Assembly (NCBI RefSeq): GCF_900102885.1
Contig: NZ_FNGE01000001.1
Coordinates: 248,001 to 312,000 of the forward strand
From: Paracoccus chinensis
GTDB taxonomy: Bacteria; Pseudomonadota; Alphaproteobacteria; Rhodobacterales; Rhodobacteraceae
DNA: 64,000 nucleotides
Direction: 5' to 3'
In this document: in pieces, positions 1 through 9,418 of the stretch
Layout: every line of letters starts with the position of its first letter
How positions within the stretch are numbered: the first letter of the stretch is position 1
Program-made: the position numbers and the translations under genes
Notes under the pieces: model-generated
Seen by the model: only the letters and a program-made list of their open reading frames with translations
Database searches by the model: none
Told to the model about the DNA's origin: nothing

Positions 1-2567
1 AGGAACTGGTCGGCGCGGGCCTGATCGTCGCGGGCGTGCTGGTCGCCACCATGCTGTTTTCCTTCAATCCCGACGATCCGGGCGTGGGCACCGCGACCGA
101 CCAGCCCGCGCAGAACCTGCTGGGGCGGGTCGGGGCCTATATCGCCTCGGCGCTGTTCATGATCGTGGGGCACGGCAGCTGGATGCTGGCCATTTCGGGC
201 ATCGTCTGGGGCCTCCGGCTGATGCTGCACCGGGGCGAGGACCGGCTTTTGCGCGGCGTCTTCACGCCCATCGCCATGGTCGTGGCCTCGCTGCACGCCT
301 CGTCCATGGTGCCGCCACCCGGCTGGACGCAGAGCTTCGGCCTTGGCGGGCACCTGGGCGACATGCTGATGGGGGGAATGATCGGCATCCTGCCCTTCAG
401 TGCCGCCGTGGGCCTGAAGATCCTGGCGCTGCTGACCGCCGCTGGGGCGGTGGCGATGGCGGCTTTCGTGCTGGGCTTTGACCGGCGCGAACTGATGGGG
501 ATCGGCCGCTTCCTCGCCACGGGGCTGGCCACCGCCTATGACCTGGGCATGACGGCGGTGGGACACGGGGCCTCGGCCTCGGTCGCCGCCGCGCGCGAGG
601 TCCGCCGCCGGGCCGAGGCGCGCCGCCGCCGCATGGCCGGAGAGGAGGCCCCTTCCGAAGCCGAGCCCGAGGCGCAGGCCCCCTCGCCGGTCATGTTCTC
701 GCGCCTGCGCCGCCCTGCCCCCCTGCCCCCGGCCGAGGACGCGGCGCTGCCGCCCGAACTGGTCGAACCCGCTCCCCAGTATGACGAGGCGGCGCCCGCC
801 CCCGACGCACAGGTCGTGCGCGAGCGGATCACCGAGGCGATCCGCCACCATCACGAACCCGAGGCCACGCCCGAGCCTGACGGCCGCTCGGTCCTTTCCG
901 CCGTCACTGCCCGGCTGACGGGGCGCGCGCAATCGGTCCCGCCGGTGTCCCCGGCGCCGCCCACGGACACCTCGCGCGTGGTGATGCCGCCCGCACGGCA
1001 GCTTGCGCCCTCGCGCCAGGCGATGGCCGAGGCGCAGCCGGGCCTGTCCTATGACAGCGCCGCCGTCGCCTATGAACGTCCGCCCCTGTCGCTGCTGGCC
1101 GCCCCCGGCACGGTCGAGCGCCACACGGCGAGCCCCGAGGCGCTGGCCGAGAACGCCCGGATGCTGGAGGCCGTGCTGGACGACTATGGCGTCAAGGGCC
1201 AGATCACCGCCGTGCATCCCGGCCCGGTGGTCACGCTCTACGAACTCGAACCCGCGCCGGGCCTGAAGGCGAGCCGGGTGATCGGCTTGGCCGATGACAT
1301 CGCCCGATCCATGTCGGCGCTGTCGGCCCGTGTCTCGACCGTGCCCGGCCGCACCGTGATCGGGATCGAGCTTCCGAACCAGCGCCGCGAAAAGGTCGTG
1401 CTGCGCGAGATCCTGTCCGCCAGCGCCTTCGGCGACAGTTCGGTGCCGCTGCCGCTGGCGCTGGGCAAGGACATCGGCGGCGAGCCCGTCGTGGCGAATC
1501 TCGCCAAGATGCCGCATCTGCTGATCGCGGGGACCACCGGCTCGGGGAAATCCGTCGCCATCAACACGATGATCCTGTCGCTTCTCTACAAGCTGACGCC
1601 CGAGGAATGCCGGCTCATCATGATCGACCCCAAGATGCTGGAACTGTCGGTCTATGACGGCATCCCGCATCTGCTCTCCCCCGTCGTGACCGACCCAAAG
1701 AAGGCCGTGGTGGCCCTCAAGTGGGTCGTCTCCGAGATGGAGGAGCGCTACCGCAAGATGTCCAAGATGGGCGTCCGCAACATCGAGGGCTATAACAGCC
1801 GCGTCCGCGAGGCGCTGTCCAAGGGCGAGTTGTTCCGCCGCACCATGCAGACCGGCTTCGACGAGGAAACCGGCGAGCCCGTCTTCGAGACCGAGGAATT
1901 CCAGCCCGAGACCTTCCCCTATATCGTCGTCATCGTGGACGAAATGGCCGACCTGATGATGGTGGCGGGCAAGGAGATCGAGGCCTGCATCCAGCGCCTT
2001 GCCCAGATGGCGCGGGCTTCCGGCATCCATATCGTCATGGCGACGCAGCGCCCCTCGGTCGATGTCATCACCGGCACGATCAAGGCGAACTTCCCGACCC
2101 GGATCAGCTTCCAGGTGACGTCCAAGATCGATTCGCGCACTATCCTTGGGGAACAGGGGGCCGAGCAGCTTCTGGGCATGGGCGACATGCTCTACATGGC
2201 CGGGGGCTCGCGCATCACCCGCGTCCACGGGCCCTTCGTCTCGGACGAGGAGGTCGAGGAGGTCGTCAACCACCTCAAGTCCTTCGGGCCGCCGCAATAT
2301 GTGTCCAACGTGGTCGAAAGCCCCGAGGACGAGCGCGACGCCGAGATCGATGCGATCCTGGCCTCGGACGGCTCGGACGATGCGCTCTATGACCAGGCGG
2401 TGGCGATCGTGGCCAAGGACCGCAAGTGTTCCACCAGCTACATCCAGCGCAAGCTCGCCATCGGATACAACAAGGCCGCGCGGCTGGTCGAGCAGATGGA
2501 GGAGCAGGGCGTCGTGAGCCCGGCGAACCACGTCGGCAAGCGCGAGGTCCTGGTGCCCGAGGTCTGA
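1..2567 (+). CDS. ftsK: DNA translocase FtsK (5' end cut off by window)
   Basis: This is the septum-anchored, ATP-driven DNA pump that moves chromosome ends through the closing division site and activates XerCD recombination at dif. The reading frame is already open at base 3, so the start lies upstream; 854 residues are visible. Hydrophobic membrane segments occupy the first ~160 residues, followed by a proline/alanine/glutamate-rich linker to about residue 350. The RecA-like motor follows, with Walker A GTTGSGKS encoded at bases 1530-1553 and a Walker B-like VIVDEMAD further on. The last ~65 residues form the winged-helix gamma domain ([19 protein letters not shown]) that reads polarity sequences in the DNA. 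It is followed after 19 bases by a co-directional gene. Confidence 0.96.
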   Translation, partial: ELVGAGLIVAGVLVATMLFSFNPDDPGVGTATDQPAQNLLGRVGAYIASALFMIVGHGSWMLAISGIVWGLRLMLHRGEDRLLRGVFTPIAMVVASLHASSMVPPPGWTQSFGLGGHLGDMLMGGMIGILPFSAAVGLKILALLTAAGAVAMAAFVLGFDRRELMGIGRFLATGLATAYDLGMTAVGHGASASVAAAREVRRRAEARRRRMAGEEAPSEAEPEAQAPSPVMFSRLRRPAPLPPAEDAALPPELVEPAPQYDEAAPAPDAQVVRERITEAIRHHHEPEATPEPDGRSVLSAVTARLTGRAQSVPPVSPAPPTDTSRVVMPPARQLAPSRQAMAEAQPGLSYDSAAVAYERPPLSLLAAPGTVERHTASPEALAENARMLEAVLDDYGVKGQITAVHPGPVVTLYELEPAPGLKASRVIGLADDIARSMSALSARVSTVPGRTVIGIELPNQRREKVVLREILSASAFGDSSVPLPLALGKDIGGEPVVANLAKMPHLLIAGTTGSGKSVAINTMILSLLYKLTPEECRLIMIDPKMLELSVYDGIPHLLSPVVTDPKKAVVALKWVVSEMEERYRKMSKMGVRNIEGYNSRVREALSKGELFRRTMQTGFDEETGEPVFETEEFQPETFPYIVVIVDEMADLMMVAGKEIEACIQRLAQMARASGIHIVMATQRPSVDVITGTIKANFPTRISFQVTSKIDSRTILGEQGAEQLLGMGDMLYMAGGSRITRVHGPFVSDEEVEEVVNHLKSFGPPQYVSNVVESPEDERDAEIDAILASDGSDDALYDQAVAIVAKDRKCSTSYIQRKLAIGYNKAARLVEQMEEQGVVSPANHVGKREVLVPEV

Positions 2568-2586
2568 CCGCGGGAGCCGGCGCGCC

Positions 2587-3402
2587 ATGCCCTACTGGCA
2601 GGTCCATTTCCTGAACGCCCGCCACGCGCTGACCGGCATCATGCCCGAGGTCCGCGCGGCCATTGCCGAGTCGGTGGCGCGGGTCTCGGACCACCTGGAC
2701 CTGCCTGACTTTGACGTGGTGGTGCGGGCGGGCGACGGCGGGTCCGACTGGGGCGTAATCGGCGCCGCGCCTGCGCCGGGCGTGGTCGAACTGACACTGT
2801 CGCCTGCCCGCTTCGCCCATGAGCTGACGGTCCGCCGGATGCTGCGCGAGCTGCACCACGTCGCCCGCTGGGACGGGCCGGGCTATGGCCGCTCGCTGGG
2901 CGAGGTGCTGGTCAGCGAGGGGCTGGCTGGGCATTTTGTCACCCGCGTTCTAGGCAGTCCCCCGGACCCATGGGACGCGACCACGCCACCCTCGGGACTG
3001 GCGAAGCGGGCCATGACGGAATGGGCCTGGCGCGACCTCGACCGCGGGCTGTGGTTCGAAGGCCGCGGCAACATCCGCAAATGGGCGGGCTACGGGCTCG
3101 CGCACCGGCTGCTGGCCGAGCACCTGTCGCGCGAGCCGGAACTTGAAGCTGCGGCCCTGGTCCACATCCCGGCCGAGGTTCTGCGCCCCGCGATGCGGCG
3201 TCTGAGCGGCGCGCCCGAGGCCGAGCCGGAACCCGGGGCTTCGCCGCAGGAACCCTCGGGGGAAACGCCGGGCGAAGAGATTGTTCCGCAGTCCGGCGCC
3301 GAGTCACAAGCGCCCGCCGAGGAAGCGTCGGGGACAGACGCCCTCTCGCAAGGCAGGGATTCGCCCGCAGCCTCCTGCGACGAACCTCCGCCGCAGGCCT
3401 GA
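2587..3402 (+). CDS. DUF2268-like putative zinc protease, probable loss of one metal ligand
   Basis: The protein is 271 residues long. Residues ~60-180 resemble the DUF2268 family of predicted zinc-dependent proteases: a helix ending RELHHVAR (87-94), then GPGYGRSLGE and SEGLAGHF, then WAGYGLAHRLL. In the family as I know it the metal motif is HExxH; here the first position is Arg87 (codon CGC at 2845-2847), so the zinc site looks incomplete. The last ~65 residues are a Pro/Glu/Ser-rich, probably disordered tail. It sits 19 bases after ftsK and may be cotranscribed. Family assignment is from motif recognition; the substrate is unknown and activity doubtful. Confidence 0.7.
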   Translation: MPYWQVHFLNARHALTGIMPEVRAAIAESVARVSDHLDLPDFDVVVRAGDGGSDWGVIGAAPAPGVVELTLSPARFAHELTVRRMLRELHHVARWDGPGYGRSLGEVLVSEGLAGHFVTRVLGSPPDPWDATTPPSGLAKRAMTEWAWRDLDRGLWFEGRGNIRKWAGYGLAHRLLAEHLSREPELEAAALVHIPAEVLRPAMRRLSGAPEAEPEPGASPQEPSGETPGEEIVPQSGAESQAPAEEASGTDALSQGRDSPAASCDEPPPQA

Positions 3403-3403
3403 G

Positions 3404-4018
3404 TCAGCGCCGGCGTGGCCGGTAAAGCAGGCCCATGACAAGCCCGGCCACGGCCCCGCCCAAGTGGGCCTGCCAGGCAATGTTCGGCACGGCCAGCGTC
3501 AGCAGGACGTTCAGCAGGACGAACTGCAGCACCGGGCCCATGAGCGGGCGCAGGCTGCCGCCCTTGCCCAGCTGGATGCGGGCGGCGATGGCAATCTCGG
3601 CCCCCGCAAGTCCGAAGATCGCGCCCGAGGCCCCCACCACCGGCAGGGGGCTGTCGGAGAGCCACAGTTGCACCGCCCCTGCCGCGACCTGTGCCACGAC
3701 ATACAGCGCCACCATGGCCACCCCGGACATCGCCAGCGACAGCGAGCGGGCCAGCACGTAAAGCGCCAGCATGTTCATCCCCAAGTGCAGCAGCCCCCCA
3801 TGCAGGAAGCCGTAGGTCAGGAACATCGTCACCTGCTGGCCGGGAAACATCGGCCGGACATTCTGGAACAGCTGCGGCCACAGGGCGCCGTGCAGCATCC
3901 CCCATTCGTCCCAGGCAGGCACCAGCATCAGCAGCTGGACCACCACGCAGGCCAGGATGACGCCCATGAAGGCGCGCGGAACGGACGGACGGGGAAAGGT
4001 CGGGATCGGCTCTGTCAT
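3404..4018 (-). CDS. Rhomboid family intramembrane serine protease
   Basis: A 204-residue polytopic membrane protein that should cleave transmembrane substrates within the bilayer. The TM2 signature GFLHGGLLHLGMN (70-82), the nucleophile motif GASGAIFG with Ser131, and the catalytic His185 in AHLGG are all present, so it is predicted active. About six hydrophobic segments are seen. The chosen ATG begins MTEPIPTFP just before the first membrane helix; an in-frame extension upstream is Arg/Pro-rich and runs into the preceding gene, so I reject it. It is the last gene of a minus-strand group after ribA and the L,D-transpeptidase and ends one base from the convergent DUF2268-like gene. Confidence 0.93.
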   Translation of the reverse strand: MTEPIPTFPRPSVPRAFMGVILACVVVQLLMLVPAWDEWGMLHGALWPQLFQNVRPMFPGQQVTMFLTYGFLHGGLLHLGMNMLALYVLARSLSLAMSGVAMVALYVVAQVAAGAVQLWLSDSPLPVVGASGAIFGLAGAEIAIAARIQLGKGGSLRPLMGPVLQFVLLNVLLTLAVPNIAWQAHLGGAVAGLVMGLLYRPRRR

Positions 4019-4055
4019 GGGGACAGCATAAGCGCGGATCGGGCGGCGGAAAGCC

Positions 4056-4607
4056 TCATGCCGCCTGCGCGACGGCCCCGTGGCGGCCAAGGCGGCCGGA
4101 CAGCGTTGCCGGCACGACCAGCCTGGTCCCCGGCGCGGCCTCGGCGGCAAGGCGGATCAGGTCGCGGCGGGCGAAGGCGATGCAGCCCGCCGTCGGATAG
4201 CGCGGACGCCGCCACTGGTGCAGGAAGATGGCCGAGCCCTGCCCCGCCCTCGCCTCGGGCCAGTTCCAGTCGGTGACCACCACCAAGTCGTACAGCGGAT
4301 CGGCCCGCCGCAGCCGTTCATGGCTGGCGGCGAAGGGCGCCTGCACCCAGTGGTTATAGGCCGGATGGCCGCTTTCGTCGCACCAGAGGTCGCGGGGTCC
4401 GATCGCTTCCGCCCAGGGCGCGGGCCGCGCGATGCGGTCAGGCCGATAAAGCAGCCCGACGATCCGGTGGATGCCGGCAGGGGTGGCGCCGTCGCCCTCG
4501 CGCTTGGCGGCCAAGACGCCGCCCCGGCCGAGGCTGCAGGGAATCAGGCGACCCGCGAAGCGCAGTCCCGCTGGGGTCAGCACCATGTCCTTGAAGCGCC
4601 CGATCAC
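4056..4607 (-). CDS. L,D-transpeptidase (YkuD) family protein
   Basis: A 183-residue protein with a YkuD-type L,D-transpeptidase core. The catalytic motif is seen as His130 (FLHQW) followed by YPTAGCIAF with nucleophile Cys142. Family members form 3-3 peptidoglycan cross-links or attach proteins to peptidoglycan. No clear signal peptide is visible; the N-terminus begins MIGRFKDMVLTPAG, like the short YkuD-only proteins whose role is poorly defined. The start overlaps the ribA stop by four bases (ATGA), which fixes the start and implies translational coupling. Confidence 0.88.
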   Translation of the reverse strand: MIGRFKDMVLTPAGLRFAGRLIPCSLGRGGVLAAKREGDGATPAGIHRIVGLLYRPDRIARPAPWAEAIGPRDLWCDESGHPAYNHWVQAPFAASHERLRRADPLYDLVVVTDWNWPEARAGQGSAIFLHQWRRPRYPTAGCIAFARRDLIRLAAEAAPGTRLVVPATLSGRLGRHGAVAQAA

Positions 4608-5665
4608 AGCAGGTGCCCCGACTTGTCGCGCTTGACGGTCAGGTAGGCGTCGTTCCAGCGGTTGCGACCAACCTGCAGGGGCACGCGCTCGACCACCTCG
4701 ATGCCGTGGCTCTCCATCATCGCCACCTTGCGCGGGTTGTTCGTCATCAGCCGCACCGACGAAAAGCCCAACCGCCGCAGCATCGCCGCGCCCAGGCGGA
4801 AGTCGCGCTCGTCATCCTCGAAGCCCAGCCGGTGGTTGGCCTGCACCGTGTCAAAGCCTTGGCTTTGCAGGTCATAGGCGCGCATCTTGTTGGCCAGCCC
4901 GATGCCCCGGCCTTCCTGGTTGAGATACAGGAGCACGCCCGCGCCCTCCGCCCCCATGGCCGCCAGTGCCGCGTGCAACTGCGGCCCGCAGTCGCACTTG
5001 AGGCTGCCCAGCACGTCGCCGGTGAAGCAGGCCGAATGCAGCCGCGCCAGCACGGGGGCGTTGCGGGGCGGGTCGCCGATCTCGACCGCGTAATGCTCGG
5101 ACCCGCCGTCCTCGGCGCGCAGGATGTGCAGGCGCGTGTGCTCGGCCGCCGCGATGGGCAGGCGCGCTGCGGCGACGGGGGCCAGTGCCGTCTCAGTGGC
5201 AAGTTGCGCCAGCACGGGGCCGGCGGGCAGGATCGTCAGGCCCGGGGGCGGCTCTGCCACGGGCACCATCAGCACCGCGGGCAGAAGCTCGGCCGATTTC
5301 GCCAGCGCCAGCGCCGCGCGATGGGCGGCCGGGTCGCCTTCGCGCCGGGTGAACAGCGGCCCCTTCATCGGCACCCGCAGGTCGTCCGAGGGATCCGCCA
5401 CCGCCCGCAGCCAGGCAAGACCGGCATCCCCAGGAACCTCGACGCGGGCGAGATCGCCGTCATAGGCCCGGGCCTTCAGCGTCTCGGCGCGGCGGTCGGT
5501 CAGCGCCAGCACGGGCTTGCCAAAGCTGCGCAGCGCCGCCAGCCGGGCGGGCGCCAGCGTTTCCACCGCCGCCGCCAGATGGCCGTCGATCACGACCGGC
5601 AGGCCCACCCGTAGGTCGGTGCGGGCGCGGCTGATCGTCTCGGTCAGGGTGGGCAGCAGGGTCAT
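4604..5665 (-). CDS. ribA: GTP cyclohydrolase II
   Basis: Catalyses the first committed step of riboflavin synthesis, opening GTP to the diaminopyrimidine product. The 353-residue protein has an N-terminal ~170-residue region without recognisable catalytic motifs, then the RibA domain with zinc cysteines Cys213, Cys224 and Cys226 (ACFTGDVLGSLKCDC), the LNQEGRGIGLANK loop, and TNNPRK near the C-terminus. The start MTLLPTLTE was chosen over an Arg-rich upstream extension that would run through the promoter region and antisense into the response regulator gene. It is the first gene of a group with the L,D-transpeptidase and rhomboid genes. Confidence 0.95.
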   Translation of the reverse strand: MTLLPTLTETISRARTDLRVGLPVVIDGHLAAAVETLAPARLAALRSFGKPVLALTDRRAETLKARAYDGDLARVEVPGDAGLAWLRAVADPSDDLRVPMKGPLFTRREGDPAAHRAALALAKSAELLPAVLMVPVAEPPPGLTILPAGPVLAQLATETALAPVAAARLPIAAAEHTRLHILRAEDGGSEHYAVEIGDPPRNAPVLARLHSACFTGDVLGSLKCDCGPQLHAALAAMGAEGAGVLLYLNQEGRGIGLANKMRAYDLQSQGFDTVQANHRLGFEDDERDFRLGAAMLRRLGFSSVRLMTNNPRKVAMMESHGIEVVERVPLQVGRNRWNDAYLTVKRDKSGHLL

Positions 5666-5799
5666 GGGGCCATAAATCCTGAAACATTCCGTAACATAAG
5701 GGCGCTCGGCCACAACTGCTTGTGAGAAACATTGCAACCCACTGGACGTGGGCGCCCGCAGGGCCATCTTCGCGCAAACGTCAACCGAAGGAGGCATCC

Positions 5800-6486
5800 A
5801 TGGCCGGACTGAAGAAGATCCTGCTTGTCGACGACGAGGAAGACCTGCGCGAGGCCCTGGCCGAGCAACTGGTCGCCACCGAGGATTTCGACGTCTTCGA
5901 GGCCGGCAGCGGGGCCGAGGCGGTCGAGAAGACAAAGGGCGCCATCTTCGACCTGGTGGTGCTGGACGTGGGCCTGCCCGACACCGACGGGCGCGAACTG
6001 TGCAAGCGGATGCGCAAGCAGGGCGTGAAATGCCCGATCGTCATGCTGACCGGCCATGACACGGACGCCGACACGATCCTGGGCCTCGACTCCGGGGCCA
6101 ACGACTACATCACCAAGCCCTTCAAGTTCCCGGTCCTGCTGGCCCGCCTGCGTGCGCAGCTTCGCACGCACGAGCAGTCCGAGGACGCGATCTTCCAGCT
6201 TGGCCCCTATACCTTCAAGCCCTCGATGAAGATGCTGATCGACGGCAAGGACCGGAAGATCCGCCTGACCGAGAAGGAAACCAACATCCTCAAGTTCCTG
6301 TATCGCGCGCAGGACGGGGTGGTGCCGCGCGACGTGCTGCTGCACGAGGTCTGGGGCTACAACGCGGGCGTGACCACCCACACGCTGGAAACCCACATCT
6401 ACCGCCTGCGCCAGAAGATCGAGCCCGATCCCTCGAACGCGCGGCTGCTGGTGACGGAAAGCGGCGGCTACCGCCTGGTCGCGTAA
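5800..6486 (+). CDS. OmpR-family response regulator
   Basis: A 228-residue two-component response regulator. The receiver domain (about 5-118) shows acidic pocket Asp11-Asp12, phosphoacceptor Asp56 (VVLDVGLPD), Thr84 and Lys106. The C-terminal winged helix (about 130-226) contains LTEKETNILKFL and a recognition helix region THTLETHIYRLRQKI. The ATG follows an AGGAGG ribosome binding site at 5788-5793. No sensor kinase is adjacent, so the partner is encoded elsewhere. It is transcribed alone, divergent from ribA, and ends in an intrinsic terminator about 100 bases downstream. Confidence 0.93.
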   Translation: MAGLKKILLVDDEEDLREALAEQLVATEDFDVFEAGSGAEAVEKTKGAIFDLVVLDVGLPDTDGRELCKRMRKQGVKCPIVMLTGHDTDADTILGLDSGANDYITKPFKFPVLLARLRAQLRTHEQSEDAIFQLGPYTFKPSMKMLIDGKDRKIRLTEKETNILKFLYRAQDGVVPRDVLLHEVWGYNAGVTTHTLETHIYRLRQKIEPDPSNARLLVTESGGYRLVA

Positions 6487-6591
6487 ATTATTTCAAGCGA
6501 CGCCGGGAACCCGCCGCGCAGCCGCGGGTTGAACAGGACGAAGCCCAGTGGTCGGGGACGCGGCCACATTCCTCCCTCCCTGTCTCACTGG

Positions 6592-6618
6592 CCCCGGCAT
6601 TCTTGCCGGGGTTTTTTT
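6592..6618 (+). terminator. Intrinsic terminator after the response regulator
   Basis: An 8-bp perfect stem (CCCCGGCA / TGCCGGGG) with a four-base loop is followed directly by seven T residues on the plus strand. It stops transcripts of the response regulator before the convergent glutathionyl-hydroquinone reductase gene. No T-run exists on the other strand, so it is unidirectional. Confidence 0.9.
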
Positions 6619-6626
6619 CTGGGCAC

Positions 6627-7601
6627 TCAGCCGCGGCCATGCGGCTCGTCCCAGTCGATGACCGGGTTGATCGGGATCAGCCCGTGCGGGTTCAGGTCGG
6701 GGTGGCTGCGGTAATAGTGGTGGGTGATGTGGTCCTGCCGCACGGTGGGGGCGATGCCGGGGATCTGGTAAAGCTCGCGCGTCCAGGCCCAGAGGCTCGG
6801 ATAGTCGCGCAGCCACTGGCGGTTGCACTTGAAATGCGTGTGATAGACCGTGTCGAAGCGCACGGCGCTGGTGAACATCCGCCAGTCGGCCTCGGTCAGC
6901 CGCTCGCCGGTCAGATAGCGGTTGCGGGACAGGATGTCGTCCGCCCATTCCATCGTTTCAAAGACGGGACCGACCGCCTCGTCATAGGCCTCCTGCCGGG
7001 CGGCGAAGCCCGCGCGATAGACCCCGTTGTTGAAGTTCGGGTAAACGCGGTCGTTCACGGCCTCGATGGCGTCACGCAACTCCTCGGGCCAGTAATGCGT
7101 GTCGTTCCCGGTCAGCGCATCGAAGGCACTGTCGAACATGCGGATGATCTCGCTCGACTCGTTCGAGACGATGGTGCCCTGCTGCTTGTCCCACAGGACC
7201 GGCACCGTGACCTTGCCCGTCATCTTCGGATCGGCGCGCAGGTAGATCTCGCGCAGGTAGTCCGCGCCGAAGAGCGGATCGCCTGTTGCCCCGTCGAAAT
7301 CGGTCGCGAAGGTCCAGCCCTCGTCGCCCATGACGGGGTGGACCATCGAAACGTCGATATGCGGCGCCAGCCCCTTCAACTCGCGGAAGATCAGCGTCCG
7401 ATGCGCCCAGGGGCAGGCGTAGGAGACGTAAAGATGATAGCGCCCGCTTTCCGCCGCGAACCCGCCCTGCCCCGAGGGTCCGGCCGCGCCGTCGGGCGTG
7501 ATCCAGTTGCGGAAGCCCGCGTTCTGGCGCTTGTAGGCGCCGTCCTTCTTGCTGGCCCCGATGCTGCCCTTGGTCCAGACCCCGTCCACCAGCTGGTTCA
7601 T
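6627..7601 (-). CDS. Glutathionyl-hydroquinone reductase (Xi-class GST)
   Basis: Reduces S-glutathionyl-hydroquinones to hydroquinones using glutathione. The 324-residue length and motifs match the YqjG/PcpF family: catalytic Cys63 in SYACPWAHRTL, an N-terminal extension typical of the Xi class, then a long C-terminal helical domain with ERLTEADWRMF and HFKCNRQ. The start MNQLVDGVW was chosen because the upstream extension runs antisense into xthA. It is divergent from xthA across a 39-base gap that holds a palindromic sequence. Confidence 0.93.
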   Translation of the reverse strand: MNQLVDGVWTKGSIGASKKDGAYKRQNAGFRNWITPDGAAGPSGQGGFAAESGRYHLYVSYACPWAHRTLIFRELKGLAPHIDVSMVHPVMGDEGWTFATDFDGATGDPLFGADYLREIYLRADPKMTGKVTVPVLWDKQQGTIVSNESSEIIRMFDSAFDALTGNDTHYWPEELRDAIEAVNDRVYPNFNNGVYRAGFAARQEAYDEAVGPVFETMEWADDILSRNRYLTGERLTEADWRMFTSAVRFDTVYHTHFKCNRQWLRDYPSLWAWTRELYQIPGIAPTVRQDHITHHYYRSHPDLNPHGLIPINPVIDWDEPHGRG

Positions 7602-7611
7602 CGGCTTCCCC

Positions 7612-7629
7612 TTTTCCGCGCTGCGGGTT
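7612..7629. promoter_or_regulatory. Imperfect palindrome in the 39-base divergent gap, possible operator
   Basis: The sequence TTTTCCGCGCTGCGGGTT contains inverted arms CCGC and GCGG around a three-base centre. It lies between the divergent starts of the hydroquinone reductase and xthA genes and matches 16 of 18 positions of the candidate operator upstream of the IclR gene at 19163-19180. Binding by any protein is inference. Confidence 0.35.
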
Positions 7630-7640
7630 AAGTCGCCCCC

Positions 7641-8432
7641 ATGTTCACCATTGCCACCTGGAACATCAACTCGGTCCGCCTGCGGGCCGGTCTCGTCACC
7701 CGTCTCTTGGGCGAGGAAGCCCCGGACATCCTCTGCCTGCAGGAATGCAAGTCGCCGGTCGAGAAGATGCCCTTCGAGCTGTTCCACGAACTCGGCTATC
7801 GCTGGATCGTGGCGCGCGGGCAGCGGGGCTACAACGGCGTCGCGATCCTGTCGCGGCTGCCGATCACGGACGCGGGCGACCGCGACCACGCGGGGCTTGG
7901 CCACGCCCGCCACGTCGCGGCGCGGCTGGAAAACGGCGTCACCATCCATAACGTCTACGTGCCCGCGGGCGGCGACACCCCCGACCGCGAGGTCAACGTC
8001 AAATTTGGCCAGAAGCTCGACTACCTGACCGACATGCGCGACAGCTTCCATGCCGAGAAGCCCGAGCGGTCCATCCTCGTGGGCGATCTCAACATCGCGC
8101 CTTTGGAGGACGACGTCTGGTCCCACAAGGCCATGCAGAAGATCGTCAGCCATACGCCCATCGAGATCGACCACCTGTCCGAGGCGCAGGACGCCGGCGC
8201 CTGGGTGGACGTGACCCGCAAGGACATCCCCGAGGGCAAGCTTTATTCCTGGTGGAGCTATCGCGCCCGCGACTGGGATGCCGCCGACAAGGGCCGCAGG
8301 CTGGACCATATCTGGGCAACGTCCGACATCGCCCCGGCGGGCCACGCCAGCCGCATCCTGCGCCCCGTGCGGGGATGGGAGCAGCCCAGCGACCACGTTC
8401 CCGTCTTCGCCTGCTTCGACCTGAGGGTGTAA
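7641..8432 (+). CDS. xthA: Exodeoxyribonuclease III (AP endonuclease)
   Basis: A 263-residue enzyme of base excision repair that incises DNA at abasic sites and removes 3' blocking groups. Seen motifs: N-terminal TWNINSVR (Asn8), LCLQECK (Glu35), GYNGVAIL, the catalytic VGDLNIAP, LDHIWAT and the terminal SDHVPVF. Length and motif order are those of the ExoA/Xth family. It is the first gene of a plus-strand run with the CnoX-like, LON-like, Trm112 and GNAT genes, with a 74-base gap before the next. Confidence 0.94.
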   Translation: MFTIATWNINSVRLRAGLVTRLLGEEAPDILCLQECKSPVEKMPFELFHELGYRWIVARGQRGYNGVAILSRLPITDAGDRDHAGLGHARHVAARLENGVTIHNVYVPAGGDTPDREVNVKFGQKLDYLTDMRDSFHAEKPERSILVGDLNIAPLEDDVWSHKAMQKIVSHTPIEIDHLSEAQDAGAWVDVTRKDIPEGKLYSWWSYRARDWDAADKGRRLDHIWATSDIAPAGHASRILRPVRGWEQPSDHVPVFACFDLRV

Positions 8433-8506
8433 GCAAGGCCCCTTCCGGTCCCCCGCTGCAGCGCCCATATTGCGGCCAAGCAAGGAAACAGCCGGGGATC
8501 AGGACG

Positions 8507-9418
8507 ATGCTGCTGCAAGGCTCGGGCGAGACAGCGCCGAACACCGCCGATTTCATCAAGAACGTGACCGAGGCGGATTTCATGGCCGAGGTCGTGGACG
8601 CGTCCATGCAGGTGCCGGTGATCGTCGATTTCTGGGCGCCCTGGTGCGGCCCCTGCAAGACGCTGGGCCCGCAACTGGAAGCCGAGGTCGCCCGCCACAA
8701 GGGCCGCGTCCGCATGGCCAAGGTCAACGTGGACGAGAACCAGATGATCGCGGGCCAGTTGCGCGTGCAGTCGATCCCGACCGTCTATGCCTTTTTCCAG
8801 GGCCGCCCGGTCGATGCTTTCCAGGGCGCGATCCCGCAAAGCCAGATCAAGGCTTTCGTTGAAAAGCTGGTGGCGCTGGGCGGCGATGACGGCGGCCTCG
8901 GCGCGGCGCTTGAAGCCGCCGAGGCGATGCTGGCCGAGGGCGCGGCGCTGGACGCGGCCGAAACCTTCGCCGCGATTCTGGGCGAAGAGCCCGAGAACGC
9001 CGAAGGCTGGGGCGGGCTGATCCGTGCGCATCTGGCCGCAGGCGATGTCGCATCCGCCGAGGAAGCGCTGGAGCAGGTGCCCCCTGCCGCCGCCAATGCC
9101 GCCCCGGTCGAGGCTGCCCGCGCCCAACTGGCGCTGGCGCGGCAGGCCGAGAAGGCCGGGCCACTGGCAGACCTGGAATCGCGGGTCAGCGCCGATCCCG
9201 CCGACCACCAGGCGCGCTTCGACTATGCCACTGCCCTGCACGCGGCCGGCCGGGTCGAGGAGGCGATCGACCAGCTGCTCGAATCCTTCCGCCGCGACCG
9301 CGACTGGAACGAGGGCGCGGCCAAGACGCAGCTGCTGACGATCTTCGATTCGCTCAAGCCGACCGATCCGCTGGTGCAGAAGGGGCGCCGGCGGCTGTCG
9401 TCGCTGATCTTCGCGTGA
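8507..9418 (+). CDS. CnoX/YbbN-like thioredoxin-TPR protein
   Basis: A 303-residue protein with a thioredoxin fold carrying active site WCGPC (Cys47 and Cys50) and a cis-proline region QSIPTVYAFF, followed by tetratricopeptide-like helices in the second half (alanine/glutamate-rich repeats, then DHQARFDYATAL). In Escherichia coli the relative CnoX protects proteins from oxidation and passes them to GroEL. The E. coli protein has an altered, redox-inactive site, whereas this one keeps both cysteines. The start MLLQGSGETA was chosen because the extension upstream is only an out-of-frame reading of the end of xthA. Confidence 0.88.
   Translation: MLLQGSGETAPNTADFIKNVTEADFMAEVVDASMQVPVIVDFWAPWCGPCKTLGPQLEAEVARHKGRVRMAKVNVDENQMIAGQLRVQSIPTVYAFFQGRPVDAFQGAIPQSQIKAFVEKLVALGGDDGGLGAALEAAEAMLAEGAALDAAETFAAILGEEPENAEGWGGLIRAHLAAGDVASAEEALEQVPPAAANAAPVEAARAQLALARQAEKAGPLADLESRVSADPADHQARFDYATALHAAGRVEEAIDQLLESFRRDRDWNEGAAKTQLLTIFDSLKPTDPLVQKGRRRLSSLIFA

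Noticed and set aside
4019-4150. N-terminal extension of the rhomboid gene
   Set aside because: The 44 extra residues are Arg/Pro-rich, overlap the preceding gene and lie before a normal rhomboid N-terminus.
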